DNA from: Asanoa sp. WMMD1127
Lineage (GTDB): Bacteria > Actinomycetota > Actinomycetes > Mycobacteriales > Micromonosporaceae
Length of the DNA: 64,000 nucleotides
Direction of reading: 5' to 3'
Assembly: GCF_029626225.1 (NCBI RefSeq)
Contig: NZ_JARUBP010000001.1
Location: 4,030,001 to 4,094,000, forward strand
Shown: positions 34,264 through 42,725 of the stretch, one piece after another
How positions within the stretch are numbered: the first letter of the stretch is position 1
How the letters are laid out: every line of letters starts with the position of its first letter
Notes under the pieces: model-generated
The model's input: only the letters and a program-made list of their open reading frames with translations
Databases searched by the model: none
Told to the model about the DNA's origin: nothing
Made by a program: the position numbers and the translations under genes

Positions 34264-34497
34264 TCAACGCGATCGACCGGAGCGCATGACGCCGAGCCGG
34301 GACGCCCACGACATGACCGACCGCTCGGACGCGGCCGACAGCAGCGAGAACGCGCTGGCCCAGGAGCCGATCGAGAACGCGGAGAAGGCCGACCCGACGG
34401 AGCCGATGCTCCCGATCGACCCGATCGAACCGATCGAGAGGATCGATCCCTTGGACGCGATGCTGAGGACGGAGTCCTCGGAGCGGATGCACAGCAT
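34264..34497 (-). CDS. Small Ser-Ile-Gly-Ser repeat protein, possible beta-solenoid
   Basis: 77 residues beginning MLCIRSEDSVLSIASKGS, then a near-perfect period of three: SIGSIGSIGSIGSVGS, drifting to SAFSAFSIGSWASAFS. Ser repeats every third residue, with small or hydrophobic residues between. Third codon positions are almost all G or C. I recall such SIGS-repeat hypotheticals in other actinomycetes but cannot check here. The plus-strand frame shares the same third-position phase, so GC bias alone does not prove the strand. The ATG has only a weak GAAGG upstream. It is divergent from the sugar dehydrogenase gene. Function unknown. Confidence 0.55.
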   Translation of the reverse strand: MLCIRSEDSVLSIASKGSILSIGSIGSIGSIGSVGSAFSAFSIGSWASAFSLLSAASERSVMSWASRLGVMRSGRSR

Positions 34498-34537
34498 GCC
34501 TTCGGGTGCCCCGTGCGCGCGGCGCTATTCTCGATGG

Positions 34538-35602
34538 GTGAGCCGGGCTCGGATCGCCCTGACCGTGGTCACCGTCGTCGTGCTGGTCGCCGCCGCCCTC
34601 GGTGGCGTCGCGGCCTGGCGCGGCTGGTTCGCCGAGCCGTCCGTCGACGCCGCGCCCGACGCCCGGGCCGCCGCCGTGTCCGACGTGGTCACCGACCTGC
34701 GCGCGCTGTGGGGCCTGGCGTTCCGGTCCGACGGGTCGGCGCTGGTCACCGAGCGCGACACGGCCCGCATCCTGTCGGTGCAGGGCAACAGCGCCCGCGA
34801 GGTGACGGTGGTCGACGAGGCACAGCCGGCCGGCGAGGGCGGGTTGCTCGGCATCGCGATCGCGCCCGCCGGCGACTGGGTCTACGTCTACTACACCGCG
34901 GCCGACGACAACCGGATCGCGCGGTTCCGGCCCGACCAGCCCGACGCCCGCTCGGTGGTGTTCAGCGGGATCCCCAAGGCCGGCAACCACAACGGCGGCC
35001 GGATCGCGTTCGGACCCGACGGGATGCTCTACGTCGGCACCGGCGACGCGGGGGAGCGGGACGCCGCACAGGACCGCGCCAGCCTGGGTGGCAAGATCCT
35101 GCGACTCACCCCGGACGGCGCGCCGGCGCCGGGCAACCCGTTCGGCGCCACGCCGGTCTACAGCTACGGCCACCGCAACGTGCAGGGGCTGGCCTGGGAC
35201 TCCGGCGGCGCGATGTTCGCCTCGGAGTTCGGCCAGAACACCTACGACGAGCTCAACCGGATCGAGCCGGGCCGCAACTACGGCTGGCCCGAGGCGGAGG
35301 GCAACTCCGACGACCCGGCGTTCACCAACCCGATCGCCACCTGGCGCACCGCCGACGCGTCGCCGAGCGGCATCGCCGTCGGCCCGGACGGGCGGGTGTG
35401 GATGGCCTGCCTGCGCGGGGAGCGGCTCTACACGATCAACAGCGACGGCAGCGGCGCCCAGGCGCTGCTGCGCGGCGAGCACGGCCGGCTCCGGCACGTC
35501 GCGGCCGCGCCGGACGGGTCGATGTGGGTGCTCACCTCCAACCACGACGGCCGGGGCGACCCGGCGCCCGGTGACGACCGGATCCTGCGCGTCACCACCT
35601 GA
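34538..35602 (+). CDS. PQQ-dependent sugar dehydrogenase-like (GDH-B/Hhip fold) exported protein
   Basis: 354 residues from the GTG at 34538, six bases after TATTCT (34526-34531), so probably leaderless. A signal anchor ([21 protein letters not shown], 6-28) precedes a six-bladed propeller of the soluble glucose/aldose sugar dehydrogenase type: [93 protein letters not shown]. The HNGG and GHRN blocks are the usual active-site marks. It would oxidise a sugar outside the membrane using PQQ; no pqq genes are in this window. Codons upstream of 34538 overlap the divergent SIGS-repeat gene and are not taken as part of this protein. Confidence 0.88.
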   Translation: MSRARIALTVVTVVVLVAAALGGVAAWRGWFAEPSVDAAPDARAAAVSDVVTDLRALWGLAFRSDGSALVTERDTARILSVQGNSAREVTVVDEAQPAGEGGLLGIAIAPAGDWVYVYYTAADDNRIARFRPDQPDARSVVFSGIPKAGNHNGGRIAFGPDGMLYVGTGDAGERDAAQDRASLGGKILRLTPDGAPAPGNPFGATPVYSYGHRNVQGLAWDSGGAMFASEFGQNTYDELNRIEPGRNYGWPEAEGNSDDPAFTNPIATWRTADASPSGIAVGPDGRVWMACLRGERLYTINSDGSGAQALLRGEHGRLRHVAAAPDGSMWVLTSNHDGRGDPAPGDDRILRVTT

Positions 35603-35690
35603 CACCGGTAATTTCGCCGATGCGCTCCCGTGGGGGCGCGCCAAACACTGGTCCACGTCGATGTCCCCCGACGGACCAGGAGCCCCCCAC

Positions 35691-36554
35691 GTGAAGACAC
35701 CCATCCGCCTCGCCGCCGCGGCCGCGGCCGCCGTGCTCGCCGTCGGTGTCGTGGGCGTCCCCAGCGCCCACGCCGCCGAGAACCCCTACGAGCGCGGCCC
35801 CGATCCGAGCGTCTCCCTCCTCGAAGCCTCCCGTGGCCCGTACGCCACGTCTTCGACCACCGTTTCCTCGCTGGTCAGCGGCTTCGGCGGCGGCGTCATC
35901 TACTACCCGACCAGCACCGCCGACGGCACCTTCGGCGGCATCGCGATCTCGCCGGGCTTCACCGCCGCCTGGTCCAGCATCAGCTGGCTCGGCCCCCGGC
36001 TCGCCTCGCACGGCTTCGTGGTCATCGGCATCGAGACCAACAGCCGCCTCGACCAGCCCGCCAGCCGTGGCCAGCAGCTCCTCGCGGCGCTCGACTACCT
36101 GGTCAACAGCAGCTCGGTGCGCACGCGGGTGGACCGCAACCGGCTGGCCGTGGCCGGCCACTCGATGGGTGGCGGCGGCAGCCTCGAGGCCGCCTCCGAC
36201 CGGCCGTCGCTGCAGGCCGCGATCCCGCTCGCGCCGTGGAACACCGACAAGACCTGGTCCGAGCTGCGGGTGCCCACGCTGATCATCGGTGGCGAGAGCG
36301 ACACGGTCGCGCCGGTCTCCTCGCACTCGATCCCGTTCTACAACAGCATCCCGGCGTCGGCGGAGAAGGCCTACCTGGAGCTCAACAGCGCCAGCCACTT
36401 CTTCCCGCAGAGCACCAACACCCCGACCGCCCGGCAGATGGTGGCCTGGCTCAAGCGGTTCGTCGACGACGACACCCGCTACGAGCAGTTCCTCTGCCCC
36501 GGGCCGAGCGGACTGTCGATCGAGGAGTACCGCAACACCTGCCCGAGCAGCTGA
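35691..36554 (+). CDS. Secreted cutinase / PET-hydrolase-like polyesterase
   Basis: 287 residues from the GTG at 35691 with AGGAG upstream. Signal peptide 1-28 ([14 protein letters not shown]); the mature start is the ANPYERGP-type start of Thermobifida cutinases. Alpha/beta-hydrolase triad Ser158 ([10 protein letters not shown]), Asp204 (GESDTVAPV) and His236 (NSASHFFP). Trp183 (LAPWNTD) matches the aromatic clamp of PET hydrolases, but the oxyanion-hole Tyr is Phe90 (ISPGFTAAW). Cys269 and Cys284 form the conserved C-terminal disulfide (QFLCPGP, RNTCPS). HSIPFYN keeps the His/Phe pair of ordinary actinobacterial cutinases, not the Ser/Ile pair of Ideonella PETase. The natural substrate is probably cutin or another polyester. 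A terminator follows. Confidence 0.92.
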   Translation: MKTPIRLAAAAAAAVLAVGVVGVPSAHAAENPYERGPDPSVSLLEASRGPYATSSTTVSSLVSGFGGGVIYYPTSTADGTFGGIAISPGFTAAWSSISWLGPRLASHGFVVIGIETNSRLDQPASRGQQLLAALDYLVNSSSVRTRVDRNRLAVAGHSMGGGGSLEAASDRPSLQAAIPLAPWNTDKTWSELRVPTLIIGGESDTVAPVSSHSIPFYNSIPASAEKAYLELNSASHFFPQSTNTPTARQMVAWLKRFVDDDTRYEQFLCPGPSGLSIEEYRNTCPSS

Positions 36555-36570
36555 TCCGCGTACGCACGAC

Positions 36571-36604
36571 GAAGGCGCCCGTCGATCGACGGGCGTCTTT
36601 GTTG
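36571..36604 (+). terminator. Intrinsic terminator of the polyesterase gene
   Basis: CGCCCGTCGA/TCGACGGGCG (36576-36595) is a perfect 20-bp palindrome followed by TCTTTGTT, 18 bp past the stop region. Confidence 0.8.
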
Positions 36605-36636
36605 CCAGAAGCTTTCGGATAGGTGAAACTGGATAC

Positions 36637-39243
36637 ATGCTTGTTGCACCGGCAGTGCAGATATCTGCGCTGCTGCGTGGGCGGGCACGCGAGCTCGCCG
36701 CGATCGGCCAGCTGCTGCGCCGCGCGGCCGACGGCGCCGGCGGCGCGCTGGTGCTCGAGGGCGACCCGGGGTCCGGCCGCAGCGCGCTGCTCGCCCATGC
36801 GGTGCGGCAGGCCCCCGGCTTCGACCGGATCCCCGTCCTCGGCCTGCCCGGCGAGACCGACCTGCCCTACGCGGCGCTGCACCGGCTGCCCGTGCCGCCA
36901 CCGGTCCGCCGGCCGCGGACGGCCGACCAGCGGCTGCGGCTGTGCACCCGGGTGCTCGACGCGGTCGTCGCCCGCAGCCGTCGCCGGCCGGTGCTCGTCG
37001 TGGTCGACGACGCCGACCTGGTCGACCCGCCGTCGCTCGAGGTGCTGGCGTTCGTCGCCCGGCGCTGCGGTGACCACGCGGTCGCGATGGTCTTCGCCGG
37101 CGCCGCCGGGCCACCGGTCGACGGGGCGGCGCTGCGGCTCGCGCCGCTGGATCCGGCCACCGCCGGTGACGTGCTGGCCGACCACGGTCTCGGTGGGCCG
37201 CTCGCGGAGGTGCTGGTCGGGCTGGCCCGCGGCAACCCGGCGGCGTTGCACGACCTGATCCGGGCCCTGACGCCCGAGCAGCGCCGCGGCGCCGAGCCAC
37301 CGCCGGCCGGGCTGCCGGCCGACGGTGCACTCCGCCGGGCGTACCGGACGCGGTTGCGGTCCCTGCCCCCGGCCACCCGGCGCGCGCTGCTGCTGGTCGC
37401 CCTCGACGACGCGCTGGACCCGGCGGTGCTCGCCCGGCTCGGGGGCGGCGCCCTGGCCGCGGCCGAGCGGGCCGGGCTGGTCCGCGGCACGGAGCTCGCG
37501 CATCCGGCGGTCCGTGAGGTGATCCGCGACGAGGCCACGCTGGCCGAGCGCCAGCGGGCCCACCGCACGCTGGCCCGGCTGCTCACCGGCGACGCGCACC
37601 GGCTGCGCCGGCTCCTGCACCTGGCCGCCGCGACGCCGCCACCCAACGCCGCGCTGGCCGACGAGATCGAACGCGCGGCGGAGTCCGTCGTGGACTGCCG
37701 GGTCGGCGCGGTGGCGTTGGAGCGGGCGGCCGAGCTCAGCCCCGACGCCGGCCCGGCGTCCGCCCGGCGGGTCGCGGCCGCCCGCTACGCGTGGCTCGGT
37801 GGCGACCCCGCGCGCGCCCGCCGCCTGCTGGCCCGTTCCGGCGCCACCGGCTCGCTGCTCGCGGGCGAGATCGCGCTGCGCGGCGGCACCGCCGGCCAGG
37901 CGCTGGAGCTGCTGCTCGCGGCCGCCGACGAGCTGGCCCCCGCCCGGCCCGACCAGGCCTGGCGGGCGCTCGTGCTGGCCGGAGAGGCGGTCTGCCTCGA
38001 CGGTGACCACGGGCGCTACCGCGAGGTGCTCCGCCGTGCCGTCCGGCTGCGGCGCGCCGGTCTGGTCGAGCCGGTCCGCGCGGCCCAGGTCGCCGGTCTC
38101 GCCGCCGTGCTCCGCGGTGACCACGAGCGGGGCCGGCCGGCGTTGCGATCGGTCCTCGAACTGTCCACCTCGGACCCGGACGTGCTGATCTCCGCCGCCG
38201 CGGCCGGCCTGCTGCTGGGCGACGACACCGCCGCGCATCGGGCCCTGGAGCGCGCCGCCGAGCTGGCCCGGTCGAGCGGCGCGGTCGCGCTGCTGCCGCG
38301 GGCGCTGGAGCTGCGCACGTTCGTCGAATATTGGATGGGCTGCTACGGCGCCGCGGCCGCCAGCGCGGCGGAGGGCGTCGCGGTTGCGCGGGCCTGCGGG
38401 CAGGCGTCGACCGCCGGCAACCTCGTCGGCCTGCTCGCGGTGCTGGCCGCCCTGCGCGGCGACGCGCCCGAGTGCATGCGGTGGATGCGCGAGCTGCGCT
38501 CGGCCTCGCCGGCCAGCCGGCCGCGGGCGCTGGTGCAGTGGGCGCTGGCGGTGCTCGACCTGGTCGCCGGGCGGGCGGGCGACGCGCTGCGGCGGCTCGT
38601 CTCGATGGCCGACCCGGCGTCGGGCAGCGGCACCCTGCTGATCCAGATGACCGCCACGCCGCACCTGGTGGAGGCGGCCGCCACGGCCGGCGACCCGGAG
38701 GCCGGCCGGTCCGCGGCCGAGGTGTACGACCGCTGGGCCGCCGCCACCGGCGACCCGACCCGGCGCGCCCTCGCCGCGCGCTGCCGGGCCCTGCTCGCGC
38801 CGCGCGGTGGAGCGGAGGCGGTGGCCGCGTTCGAAGAGGCGCTGCGCCTGCACCCGGCCGACGGCGGCGATTTCGAGCGGGCCCGCACCGAGCTGCTCCT
38901 CGGCCGCGAGCTGCGCCGGGCCCGGCATCCCCGCGACGCCCGGCCGCACCTGCACCGCGCCGCCGAGGGTTTCGCGCTGGTCGACATGCCGGTCTGGGCC
39001 GCGCAGGCCAACGCCGAGCTGCGGGCCGCCGGCGACGCCTGCGACCTGCCGGCGTCGCTGCCGCCCGGCCCCGGCCTGACCGCCCAGCAGCAGCGGATCG
39101 CCCACCTGGTCGCCGCCGGCGCCACCAACCGCGAGGTGGCGGCCCAGCTGTTCCTCTCGACCCGCACGGTCGACCATCACCTGCGCAACATCTTCAGCCG
39201 CCTCGGCGTGCGCTCCCGCACCGAGCTGGCCCGCGTCATCTAG
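36637..39243 (+). CDS. LuxR-family ATP-binding (LAL/MalT-like) transcriptional regulator
   Basis: 868 residues from the ATG at 36637. N-terminal AAA-type NTPase: LRGRARELAAIGQLL, Walker A LEGDPGSGRSALLAHA (Arg where Lys is usual, GSGRS), Walker B RRPVLVVVDDADLVD. A long helical TPR-like middle (about 380-780) leads to a C-terminal LuxR HTH (LTAQQQRIAHLVAAGATNREVAAQLFLSTRTVDHHLRNIFSRLGV). Large LAL regulators are common in actinomycete secondary metabolism and sugar control. It sits directly after the polyesterase terminator and converges with a TetR gene (4-bp overlap). Its targets are unknown. Confidence 0.9.
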   Translation: MLVAPAVQISALLRGRARELAAIGQLLRRAADGAGGALVLEGDPGSGRSALLAHAVRQAPGFDRIPVLGLPGETDLPYAALHRLPVPPPVRRPRTADQRLRLCTRVLDAVVARSRRRPVLVVVDDADLVDPPSLEVLAFVARRCGDHAVAMVFAGAAGPPVDGAALRLAPLDPATAGDVLADHGLGGPLAEVLVGLARGNPAALHDLIRALTPEQRRGAEPPPAGLPADGALRRAYRTRLRSLPPATRRALLLVALDDALDPAVLARLGGGALAAAERAGLVRGTELAHPAVREVIRDEATLAERQRAHRTLARLLTGDAHRLRRLLHLAAATPPPNAALADEIERAAESVVDCRVGAVALERAAELSPDAGPASARRVAAARYAWLGGDPARARRLLARSGATGSLLAGEIALRGGTAGQALELLLAAADELAPARPDQAWRALVLAGEAVCLDGDHGRYREVLRRAVRLRRAGLVEPVRAAQVAGLAAVLRGDHERGRPALRSVLELSTSDPDVLISAAAAGLLLGDDTAAHRALERAAELARSSGAVALLPRALELRTFVEYWMGCYGAAAASAAEGVAVARACGQASTAGNLVGLLAVLAALRGDAPECMRWMRELRSASPASRPRALVQWALAVLDLVAGRAGDALRRLVSMADPASGSGTLLIQMTATPHLVEAAATAGDPEAGRSAAEVYDRWAAATGDPTRRALAARCRALLAPRGGAEAVAAFEEALRLHPADGGDFERARTELLLGRELRRARHPRDARPHLHRAAEGFALVDMPVWAAQANAELRAAGDACDLPASLPPGPGLTAQQQRIAHLVAAGATNREVAAQLFLSTRTVDHHLRNIFSRLGVRSRTELARVI

Positions 39244-39824
39244 CTTGCGGTGAACGCGGCCAGCAGCTTGCCGACCGCCGTGGCCAGGTCGGCGCGGTTC
39301 TCCGGCGTCCCGGGTGCCGGGGCGGTGAGCGCGCCGGCGCCGGCGAGGCGGTCGAACAGCAGCCCGTCGACGCAGGCGACGAAGTGGTCGCCGGCCTGGC
39401 CCGGGTTCGCCACGCCGGCCGCTGTCATCAGCGCGCGGGCCTGGTCGCGGGAGGCGCGGCCGTACGCCAGGATCGTGCGCAGTTCGGGATGGTGCGTCGC
39501 CTCGAGCAGGCAGGCGTAGCGGGCCAGGGTGCGTTCGCGGCCCGCCGTCAGCCAGGTGTCGAGCACCCCGGCCACCGCGTCGGCGAACGCCGTCGGATCG
39601 GTCGGCGGCGGGTCGAGCGTCTGCGTGGCCACATCGGCGTTGTCCAGCTCGGCGAGGCGACCGACCAGGCCCTCGATCAGCGCCTTGCGGGTCCGGAAGT
39701 ACGCCGACGTCGTGCCCAGGGGCAGGCCCGCCCGCGCGTCCACCGCCCGGTGGGTGAGGCCGCGCATGCCCTGCTCGGCCACCACGGCGATCGCGGCGTC
39801 GGTCAGGTCGGTGAAGCGGGTCAC
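39240..39824 (-). CDS. TetR-family transcriptional regulator
   Basis: 194 residues, probably from a GTG with GGAGGG upstream. The N-terminal HTH is DAAIAVVAEQGMRGLTHRAVDARAGLPLGTTSAYFRTRKALIEGLV; the C-terminal helical ligand domain resembles TetR_C of the YFRTR-KALI subgroup (ERTLARYACLLEATHHPELR). It is divergent from an FAD monooxygenase gene across two CTACANNTGTAG palindromes, so it most likely represses both and is released by a substrate of the monooxygenase. Confidence 0.92.
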   Translation of the reverse strand: MTRFTDLTDAAIAVVAEQGMRGLTHRAVDARAGLPLGTTSAYFRTRKALIEGLVGRLAELDNADVATQTLDPPPTDPTAFADAVAGVLDTWLTAGRERTLARYACLLEATHHPELRTILAYGRASRDQARALMTAAGVANPGQAGDHFVACVDGLLFDRLAGAGALTAPAPGTPENRADLATAVGKLLAAFTAS

Positions 39825-39840
39825 GGGCGCCCTCCTGCTC

Positions 39841-39878
39841 TTCTACACCTGTAGTATGGTGATTCTACAGATGTAGAA
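39841..39878. promoter_or_regulatory. Double TetR operator between the regulator and monooxygenase genes
   Basis: CTACACCTGTAG (39843-39854) and CTACAGATGTAG (39865-39876) are two CTACA-NN-TGTAG palindromes, 22 bp apart. Together they form a larger dyad with TTCTACA/TGTAGAA ends. This suits two TetR dimers on the same helical face. Confidence 0.8.
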
Positions 39879-39891
39879 GGGCGGAGGGGTC

Positions 39892-41019
39892 ATGGCGACA
39901 GCGATCGTGGTCGGGGCCGGCATCGGCGGGCTGAGCGCGGCGATCGGTCTGCGCCGGCGTGGCTGGGAGGTGACCGTGCTCGAGCGGGCGCCGCGGATCG
40001 CTCCGGTCGGTGCCGGGCTGACCCTGCTGGCCAACGGCATGCGCGGCCTCGACGCGCTCGGCGTCGGCGACGCAGTGCGGGCCCAGGGGCAGGTCGAGGC
40101 GTCGGGCGGCCTGCGCACCTCGGACGGTCGCTGGCTGTCCCGCGTCGACGGCGACGCGATGACCCGGGCGCTGGGCACCTCCGCGATCGGCATCCACCGG
40201 GCCACGCTGCACCGGGTGCTGCTCGAGGCGCTCCCGCCGGACACCGTGGTCACCGGCAGCGAGGTGCGGCAGGTGAGCGCCGGCCCGCGACCGAGCGTCG
40301 ACGGGCGCACGGCCGACCTCGTGGTGGCGGCCGACGGCATCGACAGCCTGATCCGCCGGCGGCTGTGGCCGACCGTCCCGTCGCCGGCCTACGCGGGCAC
40401 CACCGCCTGGCGCGGGGTGACCACCGAGCCGTGGCGGGGCCCGCTGGTGGTGGCGGTCACGTGGGGCGAGGGGGCCGAGTTCGGCATGGTGCCGCTCGGC
40501 GACGGCCGGGTCTACTGGTTCGGCGCGGTCACCTCGCCGCGGGAGGCCTGGAACGAGGACGAGCTCGCCGCCGTGCGGGCCCGCTTCGGGCACTGGCACG
40601 ACCCGATCCCGGCGCTGATGGCGGCGACCGACACCGTGCTCCGCGACGACCTCCGCCACCTCCGCACGCCGGTGCCGTCCTATGTGCACGGCGGTGTGGC
40701 GCTGCTCGGTGACGCCGCGCACGCGATGACGCCCAACCTGGGGCAGGGCGCCAACCAGGCGATCGAGGACGCGGTGGTGCTGGCCGCCCGCTGCGACCCC
40801 GACGGCGACGTGCGGGTGGGGCTGGCCGCCTACGACGCCCAGCGGCGACCGAGGTCACAGGAGGTGGCGCGGGCCGCGTACCAGATGGGGCGGTTCGGCC
40901 AGCAACTGCGCAACCCGCTCGCGGTCGCCCTGCGCAACGCGGTGATCCGCATGACCCCGGCGAGCGCGGGCCTGCGCTCGATGGCCCGCTACGCCAACTG
41001 GACCCCGCCCCAGCTCTAA
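39892..41019 (+). CDS. FAD-dependent monooxygenase (aromatic hydroxylase family)
   Basis: 375 residues. FAD site IVVGAGIGGLSAAIGLRRRGWEVTVLER (GxGxxG and Glu), central DG motif LVVAADGIDSLIRRRLW, and the second FAD motif GGVALLGDAAHAMTPNLGQGANQAIEDAV, all of group A flavoprotein hydroxylases. The protein should hydroxylate a small aromatic using NAD(P)H and O2. GGAGGGG precedes the ATG. It is controlled by the divergent TetR gene. Function in detoxification or catabolism is inferred. Confidence 0.92.
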   Translation: MATAIVVGAGIGGLSAAIGLRRRGWEVTVLERAPRIAPVGAGLTLLANGMRGLDALGVGDAVRAQGQVEASGGLRTSDGRWLSRVDGDAMTRALGTSAIGIHRATLHRVLLEALPPDTVVTGSEVRQVSAGPRPSVDGRTADLVVAADGIDSLIRRRLWPTVPSPAYAGTTAWRGVTTEPWRGPLVVAVTWGEGAEFGMVPLGDGRVYWFGAVTSPREAWNEDELAAVRARFGHWHDPIPALMAATDTVLRDDLRHLRTPVPSYVHGGVALLGDAAHAMTPNLGQGANQAIEDAVVLAARCDPDGDVRVGLAAYDAQRRPRSQEVARAAYQMGRFGQQLRNPLAVALRNAVIRMTPASAGLRSMARYANWTPPQL

Positions 41020-41028
41020 CCTTGGCGG

Positions 41029-41367
41029 ATGGCGAACAACCCGGTGGAGCGGCTGCGGGACGAGCGGCGCGCGACCGTCGCGCAGATCGAGGCGCTGGGG
41101 CGGGTGGTCGAGGGGATCGTGACCGCGCAGACCGGAGCCAACACCGACGACGAGCACGATCCCGAGGGGCAGACCATCGCGTACGAGCGGGCGCAGGCCA
41201 GCGCCCTGTTGCAGCGCGCCCGCGACCGCCTCGTGGCGATCGACGACGCGCTGCGGCGGGTCGAGGACGACAGCTACGGCCGGTGCGAGCGCTGCGGGCG
41301 ACCGATCCACCCGGAGCGCCTGGCCGCGCTGCCCGCGACCCGCACCTGCGTCAGCTGCGCCGCCTGA
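41029..41367 (+). CDS. DksA/TraR-type zinc-finger protein
   Basis: 112 residues. The N-terminal coiled-coil hairpin (VERLRDERRATVAQIEALGR, QASALLQRARDRLVAIDDALRRVEDDSYG) is followed by a four-Cys zinc finger CERCGRPIHPERLAALPATRTCVSC. Short DksA-like proteins act in the RNA polymerase secondary channel or as unrelated metal proteins; the acidic tip residues of true DksA are not obvious. TAACCT (41017-41022), which contains the stop codon of the monooxygenase, ends six bases before the ATG, giving a probable leaderless promoter inside the preceding gene. Confidence 0.88.
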   Translation: MANNPVERLRDERRATVAQIEALGRVVEGIVTAQTGANTDDEHDPEGQTIAYERAQASALLQRARDRLVAIDDALRRVEDDSYGRCERCGRPIHPERLAALPATRTCVSCAA

Positions 41368-41373
41368 CGCCGG

Positions 41374-42105
41374 TCACGCCTCGCGGACGACCGCGAGCTG
41401 GCTCAGCGCCTGGGTCTCGCTGCCGGCGTTGGGCGTCTCGACGCCGAGCGCACGCAGCTGGCCCTGCATGAACGCGACGAGCTGGGTGCGGTAGTCGCGG
41501 TCGAACTGCTGCAGCGAGTCGATCTCCTGCTGCAACGCCTCGCGCTGGGGCTGGAGGCTGCCGACCTGCTCCTCGTAGCGGCGCTGCGCGTCCTGCTCCA
41601 GCGCCTCGGCCGCGTCCTGCGCGTCCTGGGTGATCTGCTCGGCATTGGCCTGTGCCTCGCTGACCAGCCGTTCGGCGGTCTCGTTGGCGTCGGTGACGGT
41701 CTGCTCGGCCGTCTCCTGCGCCTCGTTGAGCAGGCGCTCGCCTTCGCGGCGGACGTCGTCGGCGTGGGCGGCCGCCTCGCGGGCGGACTGCTCGGCCGAT
41801 GCGCGGGCGTCGGCGAGCACCTTGTCGGCCTGCCGGCGCATCTCGTCGGAGTAGCCCTGCGCTTCGCGGGCCACCTGGTCCGCGGCCCGGCGGGCCTCGG
41901 CCATCAGCTGCTCGGCCTGGCGCTGCGCGGCGGCGACATGCTCGTCGGCCGTGCGCTGGGCGAGCGTCAGCACGGCGAGAGCCTGGTGCGAGTTGGGGTC
42001 GCCGAACGTCTCGGTGGGCACGGGCTCGACCATATGCTGGCCATTGTCCGGAGTCGTACCGCCGAACAGCCCTTTCACTCGGCCCTTCACCCGGTTGTCC
42101 GTCAC
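41374..42105 (-). CDS. Coiled-coil protein, DivIVA/Wag31-like
   Basis: 243 residues from a GTG (MTDNRVKGRVKGLFGGTTPD). Residues about 55-215 are an uninterrupted Ala/Glu/Gln-rich coiled coil (AEQLMAEARRAADQVAREAQG, ERLLNEAQETAEQTVTDANETAERLVSEAQ). The end (LQQEIDSLQQFDRDYRTQLVAFMQGQLRALG) matches the C-terminal helix of actinobacterial DivIVA/Wag31, but the N-terminal membrane-binding DivIVA domain is shortened or missing. A polar-growth or cytoskeletal scaffold is likely. It lies downstream of an ATP-synthase-b-like coiled-coil gene on the same strand, and its end nearly touches the convergent DksA-like gene (6-bp gap). Confidence 0.75.
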   Translation of the reverse strand: MTDNRVKGRVKGLFGGTTPDNGQHMVEPVPTETFGDPNSHQALAVLTLAQRTADEHVAAAQRQAEQLMAEARRAADQVAREAQGYSDEMRRQADKVLADARASAEQSAREAAAHADDVRREGERLLNEAQETAEQTVTDANETAERLVSEAQANAEQITQDAQDAAEALEQDAQRRYEEQVGSLQPQREALQQEIDSLQQFDRDYRTQLVAFMQGQLRALGVETPNAGSETQALSQLAVVREA

Positions 42106-42251
42106 CGGTCGACCTCCGTCCTTGAGCGACCCGGTCGGCCGGACGCTACCAGGCCGAGCGCCCTCGTATCGAGGGGGAAGACGACAGGATCCACTCTTGA
42201 CCAGGCGCGTTCGCCCTTAATGTCCACGATGAGATGAGTGAATAAGCCCTG

Positions 42252-42698
42252 CTAGCGGATGATCCGGGCAGCAAGATCGGCGGCCAGTCGCTCCGTGTCG
42301 GGCCGAAGTCCACGTGCGACGGCCGCACGCTCCGCCGCCAACCGATCACGCCCCGCCGCGACGATCTGATCGGCCTCGGCCCGCGCCGCCACCAACGCTG
42401 TGGCGCGCGTCTCGTCGGCGTCGGCCCGTGCCTCGTCGCGGATGCGGGCCGCCTCGACCCGCGCTTCGGCCAGCTTCTCGCGGTAGGAGTCGCGGAGCTG
42501 CTCGGCCTCGGCCCGCAGCGCCTCGGCGCGGGCGAGCCCACCCTCGATCGCGTCGGCGCGGGCCTGGGTCATGCGTTCCATCCGCGGAAACACGACCTTC
42601 ATCAGCACCAGCGCGAGGAGGCCGAATGTGACGACGCCGGTCAGCACCTCCGGCCAGAGTGGGGTGATCGCGAGGAAGGGGTTGTCTCGATCGAACAT
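42252..42698 (-). CDS. ATP synthase subunit b-like membrane coiled-coil protein
   Basis: 148 residues from the ATG at 42698 (GGAGG five bases upstream; a GTG two codons earlier is too close to it). One N-terminal TM helix (PEVLTGVVTFGLLALVLMKVVF) is followed by a long charged helix (RADAIEGGLARAEALRAEAEQLRDSYREKLAEARVEAARIRDEARADA), the architecture and length of AtpF. No other atp genes are nearby, so it is probably an orphan paralogue rather than the b subunit of the F1Fo enzyme. Lying between a coiled-coil DivIVA-like gene and the siderophore operon, it may organise membrane scaffolds (inference). Confidence 0.75.
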   Translation of the reverse strand: MFDRDNPFLAITPLWPEVLTGVVTFGLLALVLMKVVFPRMERMTQARADAIEGGLARAEALRAEAEQLRDSYREKLAEARVEAARIRDEARADADETRATALVAARAEADQIVAAGRDRLAAERAAVARGLRPDTERLAADLAARIIR

Positions 42699-42725
42699 CG
42701 CCACCTCCGTGCCGGGACATCGATC

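Noticed and set aside
34040-34537. N-terminal extension of the sugar dehydrogenase
   Set aside because: A clear signal anchor begins right after the leaderless GTG at 34538; the upstream frame is antisense to DUF4236 and the SIGS-repeat gene.
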